A stretch of DNA of 64,000 nucleotides. It comes from Pantoea sp. A4. GTDB taxonomy: Bacteria > Pseudomonadota > Gammaproteobacteria > Enterobacterales > Enterobacteriaceae. A program made the position numbers and the translations under genes. This document shows positions 10,259 to 20,962 of the stretch, one piece after another. Each line of letters starts with the position of its first letter. Position 1 is the first letter of the stretch. The notes under the pieces were generated by a model. The model did no database searches. It was not told the DNA's origin and saw nothing but the letters and a program-made list of their open reading frames with translations. The stretch covers positions 124,001 to 188,000 of the forward strand of contig NZ_ALXE01000019.1 of assembly GCF_000295955.2 (NCBI RefSeq), read 5' to 3'.

Positions 10259-12154
10259 GCGTCTGGTTCGGGATGCCGAACGCGATTTATCCGGCGCAGA
10301 AAGACCTCGCAGCCCCTGCATCGTCGGCTGTTGCCGTGCATGGACGATCAGGTCGGTCAGCACAGAGACCAGCGGCTGCATAAACTCATCATAGCGGCAA
10401 TTTTTTTCACTGATGCGCGTCAGGGTCGACTCCCAGTGAGCGGTCATGTCGGGCCGTGCGGCCATTTCTGGCAGCGCATGAATCAGCGCCCGACCAGCCT
10501 CCGAAGCGTGGATATAGCGCCCCTTCTTCACCAGGAAAGTACGCCGGAACAGCAGTTCTATGATCCCGGCGCGCGTGGCTTCTGTACCTAATCCATCCGT
10601 AGCACGCAGCACCTTTTTAAGATCTTTATCTTGCACAAAACGCGCAATGCCCGTCATGGCTGACAGCAATGTGGCATCGGTAAAGGGGCGCGGTGGCTGA
10701 GTCTGTTTCGCCAGGACTTCCCCGCGCTCACACAGCAAGTTATCGCCTTTGGCCACCACCGGCAGTGGCATGCCATCGTTCTCTTCATCGCGTTCTTTGT
10801 TGCCTAACAGAGCACGCCAGCCTGCTTCGGCGAGGAAACGGGCTTTAGCAACAAATTTGCCGCCATTGATCTCCAGATCGATGCCACATTTGCGGAATAC
10901 CGCATCCGGGCAGAACTGCATCAAATATTGCCGTGCAATCAGCTCATAGACCTGTTGTTCATTGCTGCTCAGTTTGACCGCGCTGCTACGGGCAGTGGGA
11001 ATAATCGCGTGGTGCGCGTCCACTTTTTTATCATCCCAACAGCGGTTTCGCCGCTCAGGATCGAAGTCCGCCGGAGGGGTTAACGCGTTTTGGTGCACCT
11101 GAATCGCGTTCAGCACACTATGACGGCCAGCAAAATGTTCTTCCGGCAGGTAACGGCTATCGGAACGTGGATAGGTAATCAGTTTGTGGGTTTCATACAG
11201 GCGCTGACAGAGATCGAGCACCTCTTGCGCACTAAAGCCAAAACGTTTTGCGGCCTCGATTTGCAGACTAGAGAGTGAAAATGGCAGCGGTGCAGGCTCG
11301 GTTTCACGCTTATCGTTATAAGCGGTGACCAACGCCGGTTTGCCGCCAATTCGTTCTGCTACGTGATCGGCTAACGGTCGATGGAGCAAACGCCCTTCGT
11401 CATCCTGCCAGGGTTCACAGGCTTCACTCGGCACCCAGCTGGCAATAAAGCGCTGCTGTTCCGGGGTGACGATGTGGGCTTTCACCTCAAAATAGTCTTT
11501 GGGGATAAAGTTTTCAATTTCTTCATCGCGTCGCACCACCAGGCCCAGTACCGGGGTCTGGACGCGGCCCACCGAGAGCACGCCATTATACCCGGCATTT
11601 CGGCCGAGTAATGTCCAGGCACGGGTCATATTGATACCGTAGAGCCAGTCTGCCCGCGCACGCGCCAGCGCAGAAACGCACAGAGGGATGAAGTCGCGGT
11701 TGGAACGCAAACGCCCAATCGCCCGCTCAACCGCCTGGGGGTTGAGATCGTTGATCAGGCAACGCTGCACATTTTGCCGCTTCTCGGCGGGCAGTTGCAG
11801 GAAGTCCAGGACTTCGTCCACTAACAGCTGCCCCTCACGATCCGGGTCACCTGCATGCACCACTTCATGAGCCTGCGCCAGCAATCCCTCAATGACTTTC
11901 AGCTGTTTTGCTACAGAGGGCTTCGGCTGTAAACGCCACTTCTCAGGCACAATCGGCAGGTCGGCCAGCGACCAGCGGGCAAAACGCCCGTCATACGCTT
12001 CCGGCTGCGCTTGCTCCAGCAAATGGCCCACGCACCAGGTCACCACCTGATCGTTGCCACAGGCGATAAAACCATCGCCACGGCGATGGGGTTTCGGTAA
12101 AACATCGGCGATTGCACGCCCAAGGCTGGGTTTTTCAGCAATAAACAAACGCAT
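10238..12154 (-). CDS. topB: DNA topoisomerase III
   Basis: 638 residues. Type IA topoisomerase that decatenates and unlinks DNA single strands. The TOPRIM motif is at the N-terminus (Glu7 in [13 protein letters not shown] near 102-109), and the active Tyr328 lies in [11 protein letters not shown]. It is about 15 residues shorter than E. coli TopB at the C-terminus, which ends in a basic [10 protein letters not shown] tail. The frame runs up to 12193, but the ATG at 12152-12154 gives the conserved [10 protein letters not shown] start. In E. coli selD separates topB from ydjA; here there is no room for it. Confidence 0.96.
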   Translation of the reverse strand: MRLFIAEKPSLGRAIADVLPKPHRRGDGFIACGNDQVVTWCVGHLLEQAQPEAYDGRFARWSLADLPIVPEKWRLQPKPSVAKQLKVIEGLLAQAHEVVHAGDPDREGQLLVDEVLDFLQLPAEKRQNVQRCLINDLNPQAVERAIGRLRSNRDFIPLCVSALARARADWLYGINMTRAWTLLGRNAGYNGVLSVGRVQTPVLGLVVRRDEEIENFIPKDYFEVKAHIVTPEQQRFIASWVPSEACEPWQDDEGRLLHRPLADHVAERIGGKPALVTAYNDKRETEPAPLPFSLSSLQIEAAKRFGFSAQEVLDLCQRLYETHKLITYPRSDSRYLPEEHFAGRHSVLNAIQVHQNALTPPADFDPERRNRCWDDKKVDAHHAIIPTARSSAVKLSSNEQQVYELIARQYLMQFCPDAVFRKCGIDLEINGGKFVAKARFLAEAGWRALLGNKERDEENDGMPLPVVAKGDNLLCERGEVLAKQTQPPRPFTDATLLSAMTGIARFVQDKDLKKVLRATDGLGTEATRAGIIELLFRRTFLVKKGRYIHASEAGRALIHALPEMAARPDMTAHWESTLTRISEKNCRYDEFMQPLVSVLTDLIVHARQQPTMQGLRGLSAPDKSRSASRTRRKKKPAA

Positions 12155-12274
12155 CGGCCCTGGATTCTCCAACATAATGAGAGCTGACAACACAGCAGAT
12201 GCGCTATGGTAGCCTGCCTTGGCTAAGGTGATAAGAGCACGCAGCGCGCTTCGCGATCTTTCGCACAGGAACTG

Positions 12275-12300
12275 TTCAACCGGTGGGGTAACCGGTTGAA
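12275..12300. repeat. Perfect inverted repeat between ydjA and topB
   Basis: Ten-base arms (12275-12284 and 12291-12300) around a six-base loop. It lies just after the ydjA stop on the minus strand and may end ydjA transcription, although no T-run follows in that direction. Confidence 0.55.
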
Positions 12301-12313
12301 AATGGCTAAAAAA

Positions 12314-12865
12314 TCAGAAATAACTGATGAAAGGTGTGCTGTCCACAGGCAGTACAGTGGTACTGCTTTTCAACTGTGGAGTCCCCAGGTAGAGGAAACC
12401 AACAATCGCATCCTGCTCACGGCAACCAAAGGCAGCTTTTACTTTTGGATGATCCGTCCACGGGCCACTGCGCCAGATACCATTAAAGCCCTGAGCCTGC
12501 GCGGCCATCTGCATTGCCATCACGGCACAACCGGCAGAAACCACCTGCTCCCACTGCGGCACCTTAGGATGCTCAGTACAATGCGCAACGACGGTAATAA
12601 TCAAAGGTGCGCGAAACGGTGACTGGCTGGCTTTCTCAATCGCTTTCTCATCCAGTTGCTGCTCGCGAGCCGCCTGCTCCAGCAACTGGCTGAAACGTTC
12701 ACGGCCTTCATTCTCTACCAGAATAAAACGCCAAGGCTGAAGACCACCATGATCTGGCGCGCGTAAACCCGCCTGCAGGATATTTTCCAGCGCCTGTCCG
12801 GCAGGCGCCGGTTCTGCCAGGCGCGAAGCCGATCGGCGGTTTTTTAGTAATTCAAGGGCATCCAT
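12314..12865 (-). CDS. ydjA: NAD(P)H nitroreductase family protein YdjA
   Basis: 183 residues, same length as E. coli YdjA, the minimal FMN-binding nitroreductase fold. Conserved segments are [13 protein letters not shown] at the N-terminus (FMN phosphate contacts), [14 protein letters not shown], and the C-terminal GFLYLGTP. It reduces nitro compounds in vitro; the natural substrate is not known. Divergent from sppA across about 165 bp, as in E. coli. Confidence 0.94.
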   Translation of the reverse strand: MDALELLKNRRSASRLAEPAPAGQALENILQAGLRAPDHGGLQPWRFILVENEGRERFSQLLEQAAREQQLDEKAIEKASQSPFRAPLIITVVAHCTEHPKVPQWEQVVSAGCAVMAMQMAAQAQGFNGIWRSGPWTDHPKVKAAFGCREQDAIVGFLYLGTPQLKSSTTVLPVDSTPFISYF

Positions 12866-13030
12866 TTGCCTTCTCCATTGTCACTATTCAGGTTTTATCC
12901 TGGCACAGGCGGATTTTTTTTGTAACAGTCCGGTGTGATTTCCTGCTGACATTTCCCCTGCTGCTCTTTAGGATTAGGGCCGTTATGGAGAGCGTTTAAC
13001 GCGCTCCGGTTGAGTGAATATGGAGAGTCT

Positions 13031-14896
13031 ATGCGCACATTGTGGCGAATAATCGCAGGCCTGTTTCGCGGGATCTGGCGAGTATTGAATTTTATCCGGG
13101 AATTTATCCTCAATCTGTTCCTGATCGTGCTGATTTTGGTCGGGGTCGGGATTTGGCTACAGGTGAGTAGCGGCAACAAAGAAGCGGCGGCACAGGTACA
13201 ACAGGGCGCGCTGAAACTCGATCTCAGCGGCGTCATTGTTGATAAGCCATCGGTCAGCAACCGTCTGAGTCGTTTGGGACGCTCACTGCTGGGCACCAAC
13301 AGCGACCGTTTACAGGAAAACTCACTGTTTGACCTCGTTGATGCCATTCGTCAGGCAAAAGGGGATAAAAACATCACCGGTATCGTGCTGGATCTGCGTA
13401 ATTTTGCCGGTGGTGATCAGCCTTCGCTGCAATACGTGGGGAAAGCCCTGCGCGAGTTTCGTGACAGCGGCAAACCGGTGTACGCGCTGGGTGACAGCTA
13501 TAGCCAGGCGCAATACTACCTCGCGAGCTTCGCTAACAAAATTTACCTCTCCCCGCAGGGCACGGTAGATCTGCACGGTTTTGCCACCAATGGCCTGTAC
13601 TTCAAAGCCTTGCTGGATAAACTGCAAGTGACCTCACACGTTTTCCGCGTCGGCACCTATAAATCTGCCGTGGAACCGTTCCTGCGTGATGATATGTCTC
13701 CTGCCGCGCGCGATGCCGATAGCCGCTGGATTGGCCAGTTATGGCAGAACTATCTCAACACCGTCTCAGCGAACCGCCAGATTACCCCAGAGCAAGTGTT
13801 CCCTGGCGCACAGGGGATGTTAACTCTGCTGCAAACCCTGCAGGGTGATACGGCGAAGTATGCCTTGCAGAGCAAGTTGGTTGATGAACTCGCAAGCCGC
13901 GCGGCGGCCGATCAACAGATGGTGAAAACCTTTGGTTGGGATAAGCAAACCAATGACTATCGCAGCGTCAGCATCTATGACTACACCCTCAAGCAGCCGC
14001 CCTCCACTGACAGTGGCAACATCGCAGTGATCCTCGCAAGCGGTGCCATCATGGACGGTGAAGAAACGCCAGGCAACGTTGGCGGCGATACCACTGCCGC
14101 ACAAATTCGTGCCGCGCGTCTCGATCCGAAAATCAAGGCGATTATCCTGCGCGTGAATAGCCCAGGGGGCAGCGTTAGCGCTTCCGAAGCCATTCGTGAA
14201 GAGTTACAAGCCGCACATGCAGCCGGTAAGCCGGTGGTTATCTCCATGGGCGGTATGGCCGCTTCTGGTGGCTACTGGATCTCAACGCCAGGTGATTATC
14301 TCATCGCCAGCCCAACTACCTTAACCGGCTCGATTGGTATCTTCGGTGTCATTAATACGGTGGAGAATACGTTGAGCAGCATTGGCGTGCATACTGATGG
14401 CGTCGCAACCTCGCCGCTGGCGGATGTTGCCACGACCAAGGCACTGCCACCGGAAGTTCAGCAGTTAATGCAGCTCACCATTGAGAACGGCTATCACAAC
14501 TTTGTCGGTCTGGTGGCCGCTTCACGCCATAAAACCCCAGAGCAAATTGATGCTATCGCACAGGGCCACGTCTGGACCGGTGCTGACGCGAAAGCCAACG
14601 GGCTGGTTGATGCCTTGGGTGACTTCGATGACGCCGTGAAAAAAGCGGCTGAGCTCGCTAAAGTCGCGCAGCCACAGCTGAAATGGTATCAGGATGAGCC
14701 GGGTCTGGTGGACCTGCTGCTCGGACAGATGGATGCCTCCGTGCGCGCGGTCGTGCCTGATACGCTGAAAGCGATGCTGCCTGCGCCGATGCTGGATGTG
14801 ATGAGCGCGCTGAAATCACAACCGGGTCTGTTAGATAACCTGAATGATCCACAAAACCGCTATGCCTTCTGCCTGAACTGCGGCGAAGTGCGATAA
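13031..14896 (+). CDS. sppA: Signal peptide peptidase A (protease IV)
   Basis: 621 residues (E. coli 618). One N-terminal membrane segment (about 28-46) anchors a periplasmic tandem Clp-like protease. The split Ser/Lys dyad is visible: Lys211 in [10 protein letters not shown] from the first half and Ser412 in [10 protein letters not shown] from the second. It degrades released signal peptides at the inner membrane. The ATG at 13031, after a GGAGAG site, is chosen over an in-frame start 21 bp upstream because it gives MRTLWR as in E. coli. Confidence 0.96.
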   Translation: MRTLWRIIAGLFRGIWRVLNFIREFILNLFLIVLILVGVGIWLQVSSGNKEAAAQVQQGALKLDLSGVIVDKPSVSNRLSRLGRSLLGTNSDRLQENSLFDLVDAIRQAKGDKNITGIVLDLRNFAGGDQPSLQYVGKALREFRDSGKPVYALGDSYSQAQYYLASFANKIYLSPQGTVDLHGFATNGLYFKALLDKLQVTSHVFRVGTYKSAVEPFLRDDMSPAARDADSRWIGQLWQNYLNTVSANRQITPEQVFPGAQGMLTLLQTLQGDTAKYALQSKLVDELASRAAADQQMVKTFGWDKQTNDYRSVSIYDYTLKQPPSTDSGNIAVILASGAIMDGEETPGNVGGDTTAAQIRAARLDPKIKAIILRVNSPGGSVSASEAIREELQAAHAAGKPVVISMGGMAASGGYWISTPGDYLIASPTTLTGSIGIFGVINTVENTLSSIGVHTDGVATSPLADVATTKALPPEVQQLMQLTIENGYHNFVGLVAASRHKTPEQIDAIAQGHVWTGADAKANGLVDALGDFDDAVKKAAELAKVAQPQLKWYQDEPGLVDLLLGQMDASVRAVVPDTLKAMLPAPMLDVMSALKSQPGLLDNLNDPQNRYAFCLNCGEVR

Positions 14897-14901
14897 AGCT
14901 C

Positions 14902-14930
14902 GCAGCCCGAACGTTGTTCGGGCTGCTTTT
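14902..14930 (+). terminator. sppA terminator
   Basis: Ten-pair stem (14902-14911 with 14917-14926) followed by four T. Confidence 0.8.
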
Positions 14931-14980
14931 CCCCGCCATACCCCTTATACTGCGCTTTTTACGGCAAGCCCGAGTTTATA

Positions 14981-15994
14981 ATGCAAAAAAAGAAAATCTA
15001 CGTAGCCTACACTGGCGGTACGATCGGCATGCAGCGTTCTGCACAGGGCTATATCCCTGTTTCCGGTCACTTACAGCAACAAGTCGCAGCGATGCCTGAG
15101 TTCCATCGTCCAGAGATGCCTGAGTTCACGATCCACGAATATCAGCCATTAATGGACTCCTCTGATATGACTCCAAAGGACTGGCAATCGATTGCTGACG
15201 ATATTCAGCAAAATTACGATGCCTATGACGGTTTCGTCATTTTGCACGGCACCGACACCATGGCATTTACTGCCTCTGCCCTCTCCTTCATGCTGGAGAA
15301 TCTGGCGAAACCGGTGATCGTCACGGGTTCACAAATCCCGCTTGCTGAACTGCGTTCAGACGGTCAGCAAAACTTGCTGAACTCGCTGTATGTCGCGGCG
15401 AATTACCCGATTAATGAAGTGTCACTGTTCTTTAACAACACGCTGTTCCGGGGTAACCGTACCACCAAAGCCCATGCAGATGGCTTTAACGCGTTTGCTT
15501 CACCGAATCTTAGCCCGCTGCTGGAAGCTGGCATCCATATTCGCCGCCTGAATACCCCGCCGGCCCCACAGGGGTCTGGGGCACTGGTGGTGAATACCAT
15601 CACGCCACAGCCGATTGGTGTCGTGACCATTTACCCGGGCATTTCTGCGGATGTGGTGCGTAACTTCCTGCGCCAGCCGGTCAAAGCACTGATTTTACGC
15701 TCTTACGGCGTGGGCAATGCCCCGCAAAACGCCGAGTTCCTCGCGGAACTGCACGAGGCGCATGAGCGTGGGATCGTGGTGGTAAACCTGACCCAATGTA
15801 TCTCCGGTAAGGTCAACATGGGTGGCTACGCCACCGGTAATGCGCTGGAACATGCAGGCGTAATCAGTGGCTTTGATTTAACGGTTGAAGCAGCGCTAAC
15901 CAAGCTGCACTTCCTGTTGAGCCAAGACCTTTCCAGCGAGCAGATTCGTGATCTGATGCAGCAGAACCTGCGTGGCGAACTGACGAACGAGTGA
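14981..15994 (+). CDS. ansA: Cytoplasmic L-asparaginase I
   Basis: 337 residues (E. coli 338). Both asparaginase signatures are present: TGGTIG with nucleophile Thr14, and HGTDTM with Thr91. A Lys and Ser of the second triad lie in the conserved TGSQIPLAELRSD segment. It hydrolyses asparagine to aspartate and ammonia. There is no signal peptide, in line with the type I enzyme. pncA starts 15 bp downstream, so the two are an operon as in E. coli. Confidence 0.96.
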   Translation: MQKKKIYVAYTGGTIGMQRSAQGYIPVSGHLQQQVAAMPEFHRPEMPEFTIHEYQPLMDSSDMTPKDWQSIADDIQQNYDAYDGFVILHGTDTMAFTASALSFMLENLAKPVIVTGSQIPLAELRSDGQQNLLNSLYVAANYPINEVSLFFNNTLFRGNRTTKAHADGFNAFASPNLSPLLEAGIHIRRLNTPPAPQGSGALVVNTITPQPIGVVTIYPGISADVVRNFLRQPVKALILRSYGVGNAPQNAEFLAELHEAHERGIVVVNLTQCISGKVNMGGYATGNALEHAGVISGFDLTVEAALTKLHFLLSQDLSSEQIRDLMQQNLRGELTNE

Positions 15995-16009
15995 AGTGGA
16001 GCGGAACCT

Positions 16010-16618
16010 ATGAAGCGGGCACTCATTATCATTGATATACAAAACGATTTCTGCCCAGGCGGGCCGATGGCCGTCAAGGAAGGCGATCTGACTGTTAACG
16101 TAGCAAACCGCTATGCACGAGAGTTCCGTCGAAAAGGTGAATATGTTCTGGCGTTACAGGACTGGCATCCTGCCAATCATGGCAGTTTCGCTTCAGTTTC
16201 TGGCGAGCCTGTTTATACGCTGGGCGAGTTAAATGGACTGGCACAGATTTGGTGGCCAGACCATGGTGTACAAGGGTCGGTGGGGGCAGATTTGCATCCC
16301 GATCTGGATCGTAGTCTGATTGATGCGCTGTTCTACAAAGGTCAGGACATTGATGTCGACAGTTACAGTGCCTTCTTCGATAACGGCCATCGTCGTAAAA
16401 CCGAGCTGGATAGCTGGCTGCGGGAACGCGATGTGACCGATTTAGTGGTGTTAGGCATTGCTACCGATTACTGCGTGAAGTATACGGTGCTGGACGCACT
16501 GGAGCTGGGATACAACGTTGAAGTCGTGGTAGAGGGCTGTCGCGGCGTTAACCTGAACCCGGATGATAGTACCATCGCACTGTCACAAATGGCGGCACAG
16601 GGCGCTGTGATGATCTAA
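16010..16618 (+). CDS. pncA: Nicotinamidase
   Basis: 202 residues. Isochorismatase-like hydrolase that turns nicotinamide into nicotinate for NAD recycling. The triad Asp9, Lys110 and Cys155 (in TDYCVKYT) is complete, and the metal ligands DWHP and a downstream His are present. The ribosome site GGAG lies in the 15-bp gap after ansA. The two ammonia-releasing amidohydrolases are co-transcribed. Confidence 0.95.
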   Translation: MKRALIIIDIQNDFCPGGPMAVKEGDLTVNVANRYAREFRRKGEYVLALQDWHPANHGSFASVSGEPVYTLGELNGLAQIWWPDHGVQGSVGADLHPDLDRSLIDALFYKGQDIDVDSYSAFFDNGHRRKTELDSWLRERDVTDLVVLGIATDYCVKYTVLDALELGYNVEVVVEGCRGVNLNPDDSTIALSQMAAQGAVMI

Positions 16619-16623
16619 ACACA

Positions 16624-16648
16624 ACAGGCGGTAGATGCTACCGCCTGT
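16624..16648. terminator. Hairpin between convergent pncA and yeaC
   Basis: Perfect 11-pair stem (16624-16634 with 16638-16648) and a three-base loop, placed between two converging stops. There is little T-run on either side. Confidence 0.65.
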
Positions 16649-16656
16649 CTTCCCGC

Positions 16657-16938
16657 TTAGTGCAGATTGATCCGCGTCACTTCCGGCTCGATGCCGAACT
16701 CTTCTTTCAGTTGCTTCTTACTTTTCATCACCATCTGACCGTCAGTACCCACCGTCATATGCTGAGGATCCTCGTTGTTACGTGCCTGCCATAACAGAAC
16801 GAGCTGAAGGCAATGCTCACGCTGTTCCGGCGTTAACGCCACACCATCAGGCCATTTGCCGGTTTCCACTGCCGTCGCCAGGCGCTGATACACTTCTGGC
16901 GTCATGGCTTCAATCATCGCTGCCAATTCCTGCTTCAT
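16657..16938 (-). CDS. yeaC: DUF1315 protein YeaC
   Basis: 93 residues, close to the E. coli YeaC length. The conserved core MTPEVYQRL, the GKWPDGVALT stretch and a HMTxxxxGQMVMKSK segment identify it. No catalytic motif is visible and no function is established. It lies 3 bp after msrB on the same strand, so it is co-transcribed with the broken msrB. Confidence 0.92.
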   Translation of the reverse strand: MKQELAAMIEAMTPEVYQRLATAVETGKWPDGVALTPEQREHCLQLVLLWQARNNEDPQHMTVGTDGQMVMKSKKQLKEEFGIEPEVTRINLH

Positions 16939-16941
16939 GCA

Positions 16942-17350
16942 TTAGCCCTTAATTTCGCTGCCCTGCTGGTCGGTAAAGCTGAGCGAGGCTGAATTGACAC
17001 AGTAGCGTTCACCCGTAGGCCCTGGGCCATCCGGGAAGACATGACCGAGGTGCGCATCACAGCTACCGCAACGGATCTCAATGCGGTGCATTCCGTGTGT
17101 CATCTTCCAGATAGCGGATCGCATCATCGTTTACCGGCTGATAAAAGCTTGGCCAGCCGCAGCCTGATTCGTATTTGGTTTCAGAAAGGAACAACGGTGC
17201 TGCACAAACCAGACAATGATAGATACCCGCGTCTTTATTGTGTAACAACGCACCGGTAAAAGGGGGTTCTGTACCGCGATGTTGCGTGACATAGCGTTGC
17301 ATCTCACTTAACTCTGCAAGCTTTGCCTCGAAGGTAGTGTCTTTGGCCAT
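16942..17350 (-). pseudogene. msrB: Peptide-methionine (R)-S-oxide reductase, frameshifted
   Basis: The N-terminal part (from ATG 17348-17350, about 83 residues up to IRYLED) and the C-terminal part ([12 protein letters not shown] to the stop at 16942) are both clear MsrB, but in different frames. They meet at about 17101. After the GAT codon (17102-17104) only one base remains before ACA CAC; E. coli has a Leu codon there, so two bases are missing (or one is extra). As read, translation continues about seven residues and stops. All zinc Cys (CLVC and CGSC) and the catalytic Cys in RYCVN are still encoded, so the lesion looks recent or is a sequencing error. MsrB repairs methionine-R-sulfoxide. 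Confidence 0.85.
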
Positions 17351-17465
17351 AAACGAGTCCGGGGGGTGTTATTCTGAAAATTCAGCTACTATTTTAACAA
17401 ACATGCAGTATTCGTGGGTCTTTTTTCGTGCGCTCAGTCGCTCTGCGCCCTCTGTCGTTAAGAAT

Positions 17466-17481
17466 TGTGATTACGATCACC
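17466..17481 (+). promoter_or_regulatory. CRP-like site upstream of gapA
   Basis: TGTGA, six bases, TCACC: nine of ten consensus half-site bases at the correct spacing. It lies about 150 bp before the main gapA promoter. Catabolite control of gapA is known in E. coli; binding here is inferred. Confidence 0.55.
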
Positions 17482-17545
17482 TTTTATCTCTGCCATCTCT
17501 TTAAACTTCGGCGGTCAGCAAAAACAAAGGCCGGTTGCCAGCCTG

Positions 17546-17561
17546 ACGCAAGCGTTTGCGT
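17546..17561 (+). promoter_or_regulatory. PurR/LacI-type palindrome upstream of gapA
   Basis: ACGCAAGCGTTTGCGT differs at one base from the perfect PurR-type palindrome ACGCAAACGTTTGCGT and has the central CG usual for LacI-family operators. It sits about 57 bp before the gapA -35 element. Confidence 0.5.
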
Positions 17562-17595
17562 AGGGAATAATTCCTACGCCAGGAATTGATGCTGA

Positions 17596-18687
<1,092 letters not shown>

Positions 18688-18711
18688 TTTCGCCACAACA
18701 TAGCAACGATA

Positions 18712-18736
18712 AGGGCGACTTCGGTCGCCTTTTTTA
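18712..18736 (+). terminator. gapA terminator
   Basis: Stem GGCGAC with GTCGCC (18714-18719 and 18724-18729) capped by a stable TTCG loop, then a long T-run. Confidence 0.9.
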
Positions 18737-18758
18737 TTGCCTTAACCACGGAGGTTTT

Positions 18759-19637
18759 ATGCACGACACGCTATTTTCTTTACCGGTAGTGAAGCAAATC
18801 TCCCCCTATCTTTCACTTCGGCAAAAAGATGAGCTGCCGCTATTAATCATTAACCACCCTTTGGTACGCGCTGCGATTGCGACTCAGGGCGCTCATCTCC
18901 TCGCCTGGCAGCCCGCGGGCGAAAAGCCGGTGCTGTGGCTGAGCGAAAAGACGCCATTCCAGAGCGGAAAAGCCTTACGCGGCGGAGTCCCCATCTGTTG
19001 GCCATGGTTTGGCCCGGCAGGAAATCCGGCTCATGGCTTTGCCCGCACACAAACCTGGACCCTGTCGGCACATAACGCGGACGAAAAAGGCGTGATGCTG
19101 ACCTTCGTGCTGGAGTCGAATGCACAAACGCAGAAGTTATGGCCACATGAATTTACCCTGATCGCGCGGTTCCGCCTGGGTCAACACTGTGAGATTGAGC
19201 TGGAAGCCCACGGCGAGTTTTCTGCCACCGCCGCGCTGCACAGCTATTTTAACGTCGCAGATATTAAGCAGGTTGAGGTCAGTGGACTGGGTCCGCATTT
19301 TATTGACAAGGTCAACGCGGATGCTGAGGGGCAAAGCGAGGGCAAACAGCGTTACCCTGGGCGAATCGACCGTATATTTACCCAGCCTGCCGACTGCTCA
19401 GTGATCCACGATGGTGCAGGCGCACGTGCTATTGAAATTTATCATCACTATCAAAGTGATGTTGTTACCTGGAATCCAGGGCCAGAGCTCTCTTGCAGCA
19501 TGGCGGATATGAGCAACGATGGCTATAAAACCATGGTGTGCGTAGAAACGGCGCGTATCCATGAACCGCTGATCAGTGCAGCTGAACGCCCTGCCCGACT
19601 GGCAAGCACGTTCAGACTGCGCACTGATAAAACTTAA
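18759..19637 (+). CDS. yeaD: D-hexose-6-phosphate mutarotase YeaD
   Basis: 292 residues (E. coli 294). Aldose 1-epimerase-like beta-sandwich. The RGGVPICWPWFGP segment, HGFAR, and the His in ALHSYFNV are the conserved substrate and catalytic positions. It interconverts anomers of glucose-6-phosphate and related sugars, supporting glycolytic flux next to gapA. It starts after a GGAGG site following the gapA terminator. Its stop overlaps that of the convergent yeaE. Confidence 0.94.
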   Translation: MHDTLFSLPVVKQISPYLSLRQKDELPLLIINHPLVRAAIATQGAHLLAWQPAGEKPVLWLSEKTPFQSGKALRGGVPICWPWFGPAGNPAHGFARTQTWTLSAHNADEKGVMLTFVLESNAQTQKLWPHEFTLIARFRLGQHCEIELEAHGEFSATAALHSYFNVADIKQVEVSGLGPHFIDKVNADAEGQSEGKQRYPGRIDRIFTQPADCSVIHDGAGARAIEIYHHYQSDVVTWNPGPELSCSMADMSNDGYKTMVCVETARIHEPLISAAERPARLASTFRLRTDKT

Positions 19638-20485
19638 ACGACATCAAGCGTGAGCTTATGCTGTGGCGGCGGGAAAGCCTGATTCAGGGCCATCAGCACC
19701 TCGTCATGCAAGGTGACTTCCAATGCCGCAGCATTGTCGCGCACATGTGCCACCGAACTGGCTTTTGGAATGGCAATCACCCCGTCGCGACGGATCGCCC
19801 AGGCCAGTAGCAACTGCGCCACGCTGATATTCAGCTGCTGCGCCGATTCCACAACCAGCGGATGACTAAACAACGTTTGGCGGAGTCGGCCCGCCTGCGC
19901 CAGTGGGCAGTAGGCCATGATCGGGATCTCGCGCTGCTGGCAATCTGGCAACAGATCGTATTCGATGCCTCGCGAGGCCAGATGGTAAAGCACCTGGTTA
20001 GTCGCACAACCAGTGCCGCCAGGTTCCTGCCACAGCTCTTCCAGATCATCGACGTCAAAGTTCGATACCCCCCAATGGCGAATTTTCCCCTGCTGCTGGA
20101 GTAGTTCCATGGCACGAATCGTCTCCTCTAACGGAATATTACCGCGCCAGTGAAGCAGGTAGAGATCCAGCCGGTCGGTATTAAGGCGACGTAAACTACG
20201 TTCACAGGCCTCAACGGCATCGACTTCACTGGCATTCCACGGATACACCTTGGAGACTAAAAATGCCCGATCGCGACGCCCGCGTAGTGCCTCTCCAACC
20301 ACCTCTTCCGCACCGCCGTCAGCATACATTTCAGCAGTGTCGATAACACGCAGTCCCTGTTCCAGTCCAGCCTGTAAGGCACTCACCTCTTGTTGCCGTA
20401 AGCCCGGATCATCGCCCATAAACCAGGTGCCCTGACCGATGGCGGGTAACGGCATTTCTCCGGGAAAAATGACTGACTTTGTCAC
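19634..20485 (-). CDS. yeaE: Aldo/keto reductase YeaE
   Basis: 283 residues (E. coli 284). TIM-barrel AKR with the catalytic set Asp and Tyr in DTAEMYADGG, Lys in VSKVYPW, and His in LLHWRG; the NADPH site IPKAS is near the C-terminus. It reduces methylglyoxal and similar carbonyls. The frame is open to a GTG at 20500, but the GTG at 20483-20485 has an ideal AGGAGA site about 6 nt before it and matches the E. coli N-terminal length. An NtrC-like site begins right at its ribosome site. Its 3' end overlaps yeaD by 4 bp. Confidence 0.93.
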   Translation of the reverse strand: MTKSVIFPGEMPLPAIGQGTWFMGDDPGLRQQEVSALQAGLEQGLRVIDTAEMYADGGAEEVVGEALRGRRDRAFLVSKVYPWNASEVDAVEACERSLRRLNTDRLDLYLLHWRGNIPLEETIRAMELLQQQGKIRHWGVSNFDVDDLEELWQEPGGTGCATNQVLYHLASRGIEYDLLPDCQQREIPIMAYCPLAQAGRLRQTLFSHPLVVESAQQLNISVAQLLLAWAIRRDGVIAIPKASSVAHVRDNAAALEVTLHDEVLMALNQAFPPPQHKLTLDVV

Positions 20486-20495
20486 AATGCTCTCC

Positions 20496-20512
20496 TGCAC
20501 AATTTTGGTGCC
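20496..20512 (+). promoter_or_regulatory. NtrC-like enhancer site 1
   Basis: TGCACAATTTTGGTGCC matches 14 of 17 positions of the NtrC consensus TGCACCATATTGGTGCA. It lies just upstream of the yeaE ribosome site and about 480 bp before the expected yeaG transcription start. Confidence 0.6.
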
Positions 20513-20536
20513 CTGTTTTGGGGTGTCACAGAATTA

Positions 20537-20553
20537 CCCCCCATAATGGTGCA
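20537..20553 (+). promoter_or_regulatory. NtrC-like enhancer site 2
   Basis: CCCCCCATAATGGTGCA matches 13 of 17 NtrC consensus positions, with a perfect right half. Its centre is 41 bp from that of site 1, about four helical turns, as expected for cooperative NtrC dimers. Confidence 0.55.
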
Positions 20554-20576
20554 TGCTCAATCACAAAATAGGCTTT

Positions 20577-20626
20577 CCCCTGAGTGTTAACCTTTGCGAC
20601 AGGTTAAACAAAATGGCACTCAGGGG
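20577..20626. repeat. Nested inverted repeat
   Basis: Outer arms 20577-20586 and 20617-20626 (10/10 complementary) enclose inner arms 20587-20593 and 20601-20607 (7/7). The left arms are adjacent, while a nine-base bulge separates the right arms. No T-run follows on either strand, so it is not a classic terminator. Confidence 0.75.
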
Positions 20627-20962
20627 GATGACAACAATATGGCATACGCGTTAAGTTTGAATTGCTTCACAATTTATTCACGCCATAAATATAACAATGT
20701 TCATAAGGTCTGAAGCAACACCTTTGTCAGACTTTCTCTCCCAGGCCAAGGTGCCGCTGGAGGTGCCCCATTTGAGGCAGATTTCATCGTGAACTTTTGC
20801 GCTTCGCTAATGCCGTTATCAGACTTTGTTATTGATTAATCGCTAAATGATCGACAATCGCAGAGAAAATTTCTTCAATGCCATCTACAGTTAGAAGTAA
20901 GACGAGTAAGCAGTACGAGCAGAGTAACCATAAGAATTGTGTATCTGGATAAAAACATCAGG

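Noticed and set aside
12296..12622. 108-codon plus-strand frame over ydjA
   Set aside because: Shadow of ydjA; the minus frame matches the nitroreductase family over its full length.
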